Assembly: GCF_003438995.1 (NCBI RefSeq)
Contig: NZ_QSUN01000022.1
Location: 1 to 64,000, forward strand
Direction: 5' to 3'
DNA: 64,000 nt
DNA from: Bacteroides sp. OM05-12
GTDB taxonomy: Bacteria > Bacteroidota > Bacteroidia > Bacteroidales > Bacteroidaceae
A program made the translations under genes and the position numbers. Of this stretch, positions 43,415 to 51,259 are shown in pieces. The notes below the pieces were generated by a model. It was not told where the DNA came from. It ran no database searches and saw nothing but the letters and a program-made list of their open reading frames with translations. The stretch's first letter is position 1; each line of letters opens with the position of its first letter.

Positions 43415-43512
43415 TACGATTTGTCCTAAGGAAAAAAGTACCCTACATACGATTTGTCCTAACGGATTTTGTGAAATTGTCACCAGTCTGATTTAGGATT
43501 CGATTATTTTTG
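43415..43512 (+). promoter_or_regulatory. Candidate activator sites and promoter of the fimbrial operon
   Basis: TACGATTTGTCCTAA occurs identically at 43415-43429 and 43448-43462, 33 bp apart (about three helical turns). TATTTTTG at 43505-43512 is an exact TAnnTTTG box. With a start point a few bases after it, the repeats centre near -64 and -97, normal for an activator. The fimbrial ATG is at 43608. Confidence 0.6.
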
Positions 43513-43607
43513 CTTATTGATAAATGATAGTTAAATAATATCCGATCGTTGTTTTACCCAATGTCTGATATTAATAAGAAATAATATGAAATTTAACAAA
43601 TAAGTCT

Positions 43608-44726
43608 ATGAAACATTTACACAAAATTCTATCAGTTCTCTTGCTTTGGGGAGTTTCGCTCACCGGAATTTCCCCTGCACGGGCATCTGAAACTACTGCG
43701 GCGGATACGGTTGTCACCTTCCGTTTTCTTCCGGGTGAGAATATGTTTACCCGTGCGGGTAACGAAGCGGAACTGGAACGGCTCTATGGGCTGATTGACT
43801 GTCACAAAGCAGAGATTACAGAAGGCAAAATACCCGTGCAGGTGGATGGCTACTGCGCTTCGCTGCCAACCGCCAAAGAGAATCTGCACACGGCATTTAT
43901 TCGTGCCAACCGGGTGAAATCGGAACTTATCACCCGGAAAGGACTGAAAGAAACGGATTTCGTCACGGCTAATTACGCGCGTGCGTACCATAATAATAAG
44001 GATATAGTGGTAGTGACGCTCCGCATTCCGGCCAAAACCGTCGTGGAACCGCAACCGGCTAAAGAAGAAGTAAAGCGGGAAGAACCCGCACCGCAAGAGG
44101 TAACCGTGAAGAAAAAGGAAGAACCCGTGTCGGAGAAGCAACCTGCAGCCAACGGGAACGTGGAACGACAACCCGCACCCGTCGCGGAGCGATTGCCGTC
44201 AGAACCGGAACAACTCTACCGTTTTGCCGTGCGCACGAACGTGTTGTATGATGCCATGCTGCTTCCCACGCTCGGCGTGGAATGGCGGGTGAACCGTGAT
44301 CTGGGCGTGAAGCTGGACGGCAGCCTCTCGTGGTGGGGCGGTGAGCACGGCAAGGTACAGAAGATATGGATGCTCTCGCCCGAAGTGCGATGGTACCTGC
44401 TGCGCGACAAACGCTTTTATGCAGGGGTATCAGGCAACTATGGCGAATACAATGTATATAAGTATATGCTGGGCGGTGTCCTATCCAAAGATACCGGTTA
44501 TCAGGGGAAGTGCTGGAATGTAGGACTAACTTTAGGCTACCAGCTCTATCTGTCCCGTACCTTTTCCGTTGACTTCAATCTCGGTTTGGGATATACCCGG
44601 TCTGAATACGACAGTTACGGCGTGACCGACGGCGTGCGTGTCTATAAGGAACGGAACAATAGCAAGCACTTCTGGGGACCCACGCAGGCAGGAATCAGCC
44701 TCGTGTGGACTATCGGCAGCAAATAA
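43608..44726 (+). CDS. DUF3575-type fimbrial accessory outer-membrane protein
   Basis: A 372-aa exported protein with signal peptide MKHLHKILSVLLLWGVSLTG...ARA. Residues 30-145 form an OmpA-like-looking domain (VTFRFLPGENMFTRAGNEAELERL). A P/E/K-rich linker follows (about 150-195), then a beta-barrel-type DUF3575 domain (LYRFAVRTNVLYDAMLLPTLGVEWRVN... to WGPTQAGISLVWTIGSK). Proteins of this type open fimbrial operons in Bacteroidales, probably as an outer-membrane assembly or anchoring part. It is the first gene of a five-gene operon. Confidence 0.8.
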   Translation: MKHLHKILSVLLLWGVSLTGISPARASETTAADTVVTFRFLPGENMFTRAGNEAELERLYGLIDCHKAEITEGKIPVQVDGYCASLPTAKENLHTAFIRANRVKSELITRKGLKETDFVTANYARAYHNNKDIVVVTLRIPAKTVVEPQPAKEEVKREEPAPQEVTVKKKEEPVSEKQPAANGNVERQPAPVAERLPSEPEQLYRFAVRTNVLYDAMLLPTLGVEWRVNRDLGVKLDGSLSWWGGEHGKVQKIWMLSPEVRWYLLRDKRFYAGVSGNYGEYNVYKYMLGGVLSKDTGYQGKCWNVGLTLGYQLYLSRTFSVDFNLGLGYTRSEYDSYGVTDGVRVYKERNNSKHFWGPTQAGISLVWTIGSK

Positions 44727-44749
44727 GTAGAACTATAAAAACGTGATAT

Positions 44750-45604
44750 ATGAAAATTACAATGACATTACTTTGCATCTGGGCGACCCTGTTCCTTGCG
44801 GGTTGCGATGTAAAAGACCCGATTTACAACACGCCGCACCCCGACAAAGGGGCCATCGTGATAACCGCCGACTGGACCCGGCGGGGCGAAGGCATAGCCG
44901 CTCCCGCGGAATACATCACGGAAGCAGCGGGAACATCCTTCACCCTGCATGAACCGGTTGCCGCGCTTACCGGACTATTCGTGCCGGGACCGACGGAACT
45001 GCTCGGCTACAACCCGGCGGCACACGTTACGGTAAAGGACGGCATAGCGACAGTGGACAATGACCCGGACAACGCCGGGATGCAACACCCTGAACCGGGC
45101 GTATTGTTAGCAGGCACGACGGTAGCCGATGTCGTGGCGGACGATACGACGAGCGTCGTGTTACCCATGCGGCAACTCTTCCGAAAGATAGAATCCGAAG
45201 TGGTTGTTACCGAAGGAGATCCCAGGCGTATTACCGGTATCGAAGCCCGGTTGTTAGGAGTGGCGGCGTCCATCGACTTGCGCACGGGCGAAGTGACGGG
45301 CGTTGCGGCTATCGTGCCGTTTCCTTTTGTCCGGTTGGAAGGAAAACTGGTCGGTGCCGTGTGGGTGCCGGGAATAATTCCGGGAACGGCACAGCGTATG
45401 GCCATGACACTTACCTTCAGCGATGGCAGGACAGAGACGGTGGAAACCGACCTTAGCGAAATGTTGAAGGATTTCAATGCCGACAAACTCCATCCCATGC
45501 GTCTTACCGGTGATGTATATGCACCGGTAAATTCCGAAACGGGCGGTACGATTATCGGCTGGACGGAGACAAGCGGCAGTGACGTAAATGCCGGAATGGA
45601 ATAA
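44750..45604 (+). CDS. FimB/Mfa2-like (DUF5119) fimbrial anchor lipoprotein
   Basis: A 284-aa lipoprotein: signal with lipobox LAGC (MKITMTLLCIWATLFLAGCD), then DPIYNTPHPDKGAIVITADW, a typical start of DUF5119/FimB-like proteins. The rest is beta-rich in two domains. In Porphyromonas the FimB and Mfa2 proteins hold the fimbria at the outer membrane and limit its length; this position (second gene, before fimbrillins) fits that role. It starts 23 nt after the DUF3575 gene. Codon use is GC-rich like the following genes. Confidence 0.8.
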   Translation: MKITMTLLCIWATLFLAGCDVKDPIYNTPHPDKGAIVITADWTRRGEGIAAPAEYITEAAGTSFTLHEPVAALTGLFVPGPTELLGYNPAAHVTVKDGIATVDNDPDNAGMQHPEPGVLLAGTTVADVVADDTTSVVLPMRQLFRKIESEVVVTEGDPRRITGIEARLLGVAASIDLRTGEVTGVAAIVPFPFVRLEGKLVGAVWVPGIIPGTAQRMAMTLTFSDGRTETVETDLSEMLKDFNADKLHPMRLTGDVYAPVNSETGGTIIGWTETSGSDVNAGME

Positions 45605-45638
45605 TCAAGTATAATCATAAACTAAAAACAAATAGCAG

Positions 45639-47738
45639 ATGAAACAATTCACATCAACCCGGCTTTTCGCTGTCACGTCCGTGGTAGCAGCCATGCTCGC
45701 AGCAGGATGCAGCGAGGAGAACAATGAACCCGTCGGCAACGCCTCGAACGCTGCCATTGTCACCGCCTCTATCGGCAAGGCAGACAACGTGACATCCACC
45801 CGCGCCTCAAATACGGTATGGGATGCCGACGACTGTATCGGAATTTCCACCTCTTCCGCGAAGGGAAAAACAAACTATATCAATATCCAATACAAAACCG
45901 ACGGCAGTGTTTTCAAACCCGTATCCGGTGCGGCGGGCGAAGACAACACCATCTACTTTCAGGATACGTCCCCGACAGAGTTCACCGCTTATTACCCCTA
46001 CGAGGGTGTGAACGGCACCAAGCCCGGCAGCAACGGCGTCATCACAAGAACCCTCACCGTTGCCGACCAGAGCACGGCAAACCTGCCCGCCATCGACTAT
46101 CTCTGGGCGCAGCAAACAGCCCAAAGCAGCAACCCGAAGGTCGATTTCCAGTTTTCACACCGCATGAGCCGCATCATCCTGAACTTCAAGGCGGGTGCCG
46201 GAACAGTACTCCCAACGGACGGGCTGACCTACACCCTCACCGGACTGGCAACGGAAGGAACTTTCAACACCCTCACCGGTGAAGCTCAAGCCACGGGCAC
46301 GGCGTCCACCCTCGAAAAACTGCCCACCATAACCACCGCGGGACAGCCCACAGGCACCGCCATCCTCTGGCCGCAACCCGCAAACTCCGTGCGCCTGCAA
46401 CTGACGCTGAACGGCACCACCTTCGGCGCCGCGCTCACTTTCCCATCCGGCACGGCGGGCGAAGCCCTTGCCCCCTCCACCTCCTATACCTTTAATGTAA
46501 ACGTGGAGCGCACCGGCATCGAAATCAGCAAAGCCGATATTGAAGACTGGACGGACGGCGGCAGCAAGGACATCACCCTGCAGGAAGCCCGCACCCTGAC
46601 CTACGACGCCAACGGCGGCACGGGCATGGTGAACAGCTCCAAAGTTCTTGAAGGCGCCACGACAACCCTGAACGACGGTGCCGCCCTGACGCCTCCAACC
46701 GGCAAAACCTTCGCTGGATGGAACACCCTGCCCGAAGGCGGCGGCGAGTTTTATGCCAAAAACAGCAAGCTGACGATGCCTGCCGGAAACCTCACCCTCT
46801 ATGCCCTGTGGTCGGGCGATGGCTCTACGAAAGAAAAGCCCGTTCTTATCACGGATGTGCAGGGGATGAAGGACATCGGGGCGAGTGACGAAAATAGAAG
46901 GAAGCATTACCGCCTTTGCAAGGATTTGGTGCTTGATAACTGGGAGGCTATCCATTGCTACAGTGGAGGCAGCAGTAGTGAGCCTTTCCTTGGAACATTC
47001 GATGGCGGAGGGCATACCCTTACCCTCAATGGGGTGAAGGGGATACGGGCAGTATTCGGTAACATCAGCAACGCCAGCTATTACTTTTTTTCTCTCTTTG
47101 CCAATATTCAAGGGGGAGAAGTGCGCCGCCTGCGGGTGGACGGGCAGATAACGGCGGACGGCACCGATGAAAGCACATATTACTACGTGGGAGGAATCTG
47201 CGGGTATAACCTCGGCACCATCACCGATTGCATCTCCAATGTCACGGTGACTGCAACGGGAAAGATGGACGTCCTTAAAGCCGGAGGCATCGCGGGAGAT
47301 AATAGCGGTGGGAACATCTTCAATTGTTATGCCACCGGAGAGATAGAAAACACGGCTACTGCCGAAGACGTGGATTTGGGAGGCATTGCAGGAGCTAACA
47401 ACAGCCGTATAGCCAACTGTGCCGCACTCAACAGCAGCATATCAGGCAAGAATGGGCAGAAAAATACCCGCATCCACCGCATTACAGGAATCAGCGGCGG
47501 TTACATAGTCAACAACTATGCCTCGGCAGTGCTGACCGCTTCCGGAGAAAAAGGACCCGATAAACTGGACGGTGCGGACTGCGATGCCAAGCCTGCCGCC
47601 TCGTGGTGGACGGGACAGGGCAGATGGGCGGATAGCTACCAACATCCCGAAGGCTACACCGACACCTTCACCCCCTGGGATTTCACCACCACCTGGGAAG
47701 TCACCGACGGCAACCAGCCCGTGCTCCGCCGCAAGTAG
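45639..47738 (+). CDS. Fimbrillin-family lipoprotein with InlB-type and GLUG repeats
   Basis: A 699-aa lipoprotein (lipobox LAAGC, residues about 20-24). Residues 35-310 form a fimbrillin (FimA/Mfa1-like) fold: TSTRASNTVWDADDCIGIS, YYPYEGVNG, DFQFSHRMSRIILNFKAG. One Listeria-Bacteroides repeat follows at about 319-392 (LTYDANGGTGMVNSSK ... FAGWNTLPEGG ... TLYALWSGDG), then GLUG-type repeats (about 510-620: YVGGICGYNLGTITDCISNV, AGGIAGDNSGGNIFNCYATG). The repeat modules are adhesin-like and suggest a tip or minor subunit. It is the third gene of the operon. Confidence 0.85.
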   Translation: MKQFTSTRLFAVTSVVAAMLAAGCSEENNEPVGNASNAAIVTASIGKADNVTSTRASNTVWDADDCIGISTSSAKGKTNYINIQYKTDGSVFKPVSGAAGEDNTIYFQDTSPTEFTAYYPYEGVNGTKPGSNGVITRTLTVADQSTANLPAIDYLWAQQTAQSSNPKVDFQFSHRMSRIILNFKAGAGTVLPTDGLTYTLTGLATEGTFNTLTGEAQATGTASTLEKLPTITTAGQPTGTAILWPQPANSVRLQLTLNGTTFGAALTFPSGTAGEALAPSTSYTFNVNVERTGIEISKADIEDWTDGGSKDITLQEARTLTYDANGGTGMVNSSKVLEGATTTLNDGAALTPPTGKTFAGWNTLPEGGGEFYAKNSKLTMPAGNLTLYALWSGDGSTKEKPVLITDVQGMKDIGASDENRRKHYRLCKDLVLDNWEAIHCYSGGSSSEPFLGTFDGGGHTLTLNGVKGIRAVFGNISNASYYFFSLFANIQGGEVRRLRVDGQITADGTDESTYYYVGGICGYNLGTITDCISNVTVTATGKMDVLKAGGIAGDNSGGNIFNCYATGEIENTATAEDVDLGGIAGANNSRIANCAALNSSISGKNGQKNTRIHRITGISGGYIVNNYASAVLTASGEKGPDKLDGADCDAKPAASWWTGQGRWADSYQHPEGYTDTFTPWDFTTTWEVTDGNQPVLRRK

Positions 47739-47784
47739 CCGCGCCCACCATTCATCCAAATAAGAAATAAAAGAATAAGAGAAT

Positions 47785-50082
47785 ATGAAGATACACAACC
47801 ATATCATCCCGAAAGCCATCCGGCGGCACAGCATCCGCCTGTGGCTTGCCACGGCGATAACGATGACGGCAACGCTGGCAGTCCTCACCGGGTGCAGCGC
47901 GGACAACGAGCCGGAAAACCCTACCGGCGGTGACGGCACCTCCGTCACCTTCGGCGCCACCATCGCCACACGCGAAGGGCACGACAACGGCAATGCTCCC
48001 ACTTCACGTGCCATCCCCGACGGAACCTTCGAGGAAGGCGACTGGATTCTCGTCCACATAGACGGCGAGCGGAAAGTCTTCGTTTACCGCACAGCCGACG
48101 GCGGCTTTGTACATGACCCCAGTATTTCCAGCCTGAACATCGACCCCACACCTCCTGAGTGGAAAAGCGGGGAAACCGGAAAAGATGTCCTTGCTTACGG
48201 GCCCACAGGAGTTATCATGTATGATGTCAATGAAGGATATGTTTTTCAATGTGCTGTCGCCAAAGACCAGAGTAAAGATAAAGATTATGAAGGACGTGAT
48301 TACGTCTATGCCGCACAGTCGCTCGACCGCGGCAACCCCGCACTCACTTTCCGCCACGGCATGACGCGCGTCGTCGTCCGCCTCCGCCCCGGCGGCTCCC
48401 TCACCAGCGAGGAAGTGGCAGGTGCCTCCGTGCTGCTGGGCGACAAGAATATCTTCCTAGTAGCGGACATCGACCCCCAGACCGGGACATTGACAGCCCA
48501 TGTCCCTACCGGAGGGAATCAGTTGCAACCGCAAACCGTCACCCCTCACCGTTGTGCCGCCACCCCCACGGGCTACGCTGTGGCCTACGAAGCCCTGCTG
48601 CCCCCGCAGGACGTGAGCGGCAAACTCTTCATCAGTGCCCGGCTCTCCAACGGCACTGAACTGGGGTATGCGGCGGAGAGCGGCAGCATGCTGGAAGGCG
48701 GACACGAATACATCTACAACGTGACCGTCGAGGAAAACCGCCTGGTAGTGACGGTGACCGACAGCGACGTGCCCTGGCAGGACGGCATCCTGACCACGAA
48801 GATCGACGGTAAGGAGTTCCGCCTGATACGCACGGCGGAAGACCTCGCACGCTTTGCCCGCGATGTGAACGGGGACGGGGTGACGCCGGGCTCGGGAAAG
48901 ACTGACCTCAACGCCCTGCAAGTGGCGGATATCGACTTGCAGGAACTGGCCGGGTCTGAAGACGACGCGCTGCGGGCGCTGGCGGCGGACTGGGTGCCGA
49001 TAGGCAGCAGGGTGGGCAGCTTCGGCATTCAATACACAGGCATCTATTGCGGCAACGGGTACACCGTCTCCGGGCTGCGCATCAAATCCAATCACGGGGC
49101 AGGCAGTAACGGCCTCTTCGGCTCTGTCACGGGTAATGGCGCCCTGCTGACGGGCATCCACCTGCGGGACGTGGAGATAACGGGCACAACCGGCAACAGG
49201 ACCGGCGCGCTCGCCGGCTATGTCAGTGGCGCAACGGTGACCCTTTGCTCGGCAGAGGGGAAGATAGAGGCCACCTTAAGCTCCGGCGGCGCCTCCGTAG
49301 GCGGGCTGGTGGGCAATGCCGGTAACTGTTCCGTCAACCGCTGCCATACGAAGGTGGATATCCGGGCGGAGGTGACGCTGAAAGGCGGCGGCAGAGCCTG
49401 GGCGGGGGGAATCGTGGGATGGAACTTGGCCAACGGTGACGGTAATACCAGCACCCTCTTTGCCTGCCGGGCGGAGGGGAGCGTAAGCCTCACGGGGGCG
49501 GGGACGTCCACCGACGCGCAGCCCCTCTGCGCCGGGGGGATAGCCGGGAAGAACAACAACAACAACGACTACAGCAACACCGATGCCAATATCCTGGCCT
49601 GCGTGGCGACGGGCGCCGTCACGGCCGCCTATACGGGCGCGGACGCCGTGCAGGCATGGGCCGGCGGGCTGGTGGGGTATCTCGGCGAGGGGGGATACCT
49701 CCTGTACAGCTACGCCCGGGGCACGGCTACGGCCACGGCGGGAGGCAACGCCTCCGGACATGCCGGCGCCATTGTGGGGGGATACGACGGTAGCAGCGCC
49801 GTGGACTTTTGCTTCGGCGCGGGAGAAGGAGGCAAAGGGACGTCGGGGCTGGAGGAGCGCGTAGGCGATATTGCCTATAACACGGCGCCGGGAGATAGTG
49901 AGATATGGAATATAATAACAAGTAGTGATTGGATATTCCCCGGTATCTCCACCACCTTCTACGACGCCTCCGCCACGCCTGCCTACGGCATCAACGTAAG
50001 TGAAAGGAATTATAACTCCGATGTCTGGCTGCGCGACGACCGCTGCTGGCCCGTGCTCGATATGGAGAATAATGGCAACTGA
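47785..50082 (+). CDS. Fimbrillin-family lipoprotein with GLUG repeats
   Basis: A 765-aa lipoprotein with a long signal (about 35 residues; lipobox LTGC before SADNEP). A fimbrillin-like region (about 50-330) with TSRAIPDGTFEEGDWILVHID, LTFRHGMTRVVVRLRPGG is followed by several GLUG repeats (about 400-690: SGLRIKSNHGAGSNGLFGSV, GALAGYVSGATVTLCSAEG, AGGIAGKNNNNNDYSN). The C-terminal domain ends WLRDDRCWPVLDMENNGN. It is one of the most GC-rich genes of the window. GLUG repeats form beta-helical stalks in surface proteins, so this probably is an adhesive fimbrial subunit. Confidence 0.85.
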   Translation: MKIHNHIIPKAIRRHSIRLWLATAITMTATLAVLTGCSADNEPENPTGGDGTSVTFGATIATREGHDNGNAPTSRAIPDGTFEEGDWILVHIDGERKVFVYRTADGGFVHDPSISSLNIDPTPPEWKSGETGKDVLAYGPTGVIMYDVNEGYVFQCAVAKDQSKDKDYEGRDYVYAAQSLDRGNPALTFRHGMTRVVVRLRPGGSLTSEEVAGASVLLGDKNIFLVADIDPQTGTLTAHVPTGGNQLQPQTVTPHRCAATPTGYAVAYEALLPPQDVSGKLFISARLSNGTELGYAAESGSMLEGGHEYIYNVTVEENRLVVTVTDSDVPWQDGILTTKIDGKEFRLIRTAEDLARFARDVNGDGVTPGSGKTDLNALQVADIDLQELAGSEDDALRALAADWVPIGSRVGSFGIQYTGIYCGNGYTVSGLRIKSNHGAGSNGLFGSVTGNGALLTGIHLRDVEITGTTGNRTGALAGYVSGATVTLCSAEGKIEATLSSGGASVGGLVGNAGNCSVNRCHTKVDIRAEVTLKGGGRAWAGGIVGWNLANGDGNTSTLFACRAEGSVSLTGAGTSTDAQPLCAGGIAGKNNNNNDYSNTDANILACVATGAVTAAYTGADAVQAWAGGLVGYLGEGGYLLYSYARGTATATAGGNASGHAGAIVGGYDGSSAVDFCFGAGEGGKGTSGLEERVGDIAYNTAPGDSEIWNIITSSDWIFPGISTTFYDASATPAYGINVSERNYNSDVWLRDDRCWPVLDMENNGN

Positions 50083-50151
50083 TAATTCTCCGCCGCCAGC
50101 TATAAACTTAAAGACTAAGAAAATGACAAACCTAAAAAACGATAGATCGAT

Positions 50152-51045
50152 ATGATACGCAACATCTTTTTACTAATGCTCTCTGCCCTATGCGCATGGA
50201 GCTGCACCGACAATCTCCCCGGCGACGAAGCGCCTACCGACGACCGCCACTCGCTCAACATCACCGTGGGCCCGAAGCCCGCCTTCACCGACGGCACCCT
50301 GACCCGCGCCGACGGCACACCCCTCGCCCAGACCCGCGTCGCCCAGACCGACGACGCCACGAAGTGGGAAGAGGGGGATGTGGTATGGCTGTATGCCACA
50401 TTTCAGGATACAGAGGGTAATATAGGTACCTTCTACTCCGCCTTAAAATACACCGACACCACATGGTACTACCTCACCAAGACAGAAGCCGGCGAGATGG
50501 GACTTAACAACGATAACTCTTTCAACCGTATTATTCTCCCCGATGGATACACGGTTATAGACGTCTTGGGCTACTATGCAGGCAATGGCAAGCCGGGTAA
50601 GAACGGGTTGATCACTATCCCGGCTCCCAGTAGCGATACCTCTGTTCCGGTAATGGAGGCTTCCGGAGAGCGTTCCATCCAGGGCGATTCCTGGTCGTTC
50701 AGCTTCACCTACTGCTGCTCCCGCCTGCGCATCCCCGCCGGCTACAGAGTGCAGATGGCAAATTACAGATACTATGCGAGCTATGACCTACCTGGTGGTG
50801 ACCTGAATATTAAAACCGCCGCCACCCCTCTCGACCTCCCTGCCGCCGACGCCCCCAGAGACATCTTCCTCCTCCCGGTTGCGGACGATCAGGGTATCCC
50901 CGTCCCCATCACTCTCACCCGGAGCGGCGCCACGTGGACTTTTACGCCCCAGCCCGGTACCACCACCAGTGCCACAGACTACTCCGGCCAGTCCTACACC
51001 CTTCCCGACCTCGCGCCCGGCGGAGTGACGCCCGGAGGAATGTAA
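50152..51045 (+). CDS. Fimbrillin-family lipoprotein (small subunit)
   Basis: A 297-aa lipoprotein (MIRNIFLLMLSALCAWSC; lipobox AWSC). The body has the fimbrillin pattern: TRADGTPLAQTRVAQTDDATKWEEGD as two short blocks, VVWLYATFQDTEGN, YYLTKTEAGEM, SFSFTYCCSRLRIPAGYRV, and ends in a proline- and glycine-rich tail (SYTLPDLAPGGVTPGGM). It has no adhesin repeats, so it may be the main or a basal subunit. It is the last gene of the fimbrial operon; rteA follows after 214 bp with a hairpin in between. Confidence 0.8.
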   Translation: MIRNIFLLMLSALCAWSCTDNLPGDEAPTDDRHSLNITVGPKPAFTDGTLTRADGTPLAQTRVAQTDDATKWEEGDVVWLYATFQDTEGNIGTFYSALKYTDTTWYYLTKTEAGEMGLNNDNSFNRIILPDGYTVIDVLGYYAGNGKPGKNGLITIPAPSSDTSVPVMEASGERSIQGDSWSFSFTYCCSRLRIPAGYRVQMANYRYYASYDLPGGDLNIKTAATPLDLPAADAPRDIFLLPVADDQGIPVPITLTRSGATWTFTPQPGTTTSATDYSGQSYTLPDLAPGGVTPGGM

Positions 51046-51171
51046 GAAAAAGAAAAAATATAAAACAGAAAGGAGGCATAATAGCAGAAAAAGAAAACCA
51101 ATAAAAACACTCCTATGCCGGACGGGAGCAAGTGCCCGGCAAAATTTTCGACTTATTTCACAGACAACAAA

Positions 51172-51231
51172 AATCCCGTTCACACAGGTTAAAGCGGACT
51201 TAACCTCTGTCTATCACCTGTGAACGGGATT
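51172..51231. other. Long hairpin between the fimbrial operon and rteA
   Basis: AATCCCGTTCAC at 51172-51183 with CAGGT just after pairs with ACCTG at 51216-51220 and GTGAACGGGATT (about 51220-51231). Inside, GGTTAA (51188-51193) and TTAACC (51200-51205) form a second stem that shares bases with the first, so two alternative folds are possible. It may end the fimbrial transcript or control rteA, whose ATG is 28 nt downstream. Confidence 0.6.
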
Positions 51232-51259
51232 GAAACCATACAAACAGACCAAACACTAA

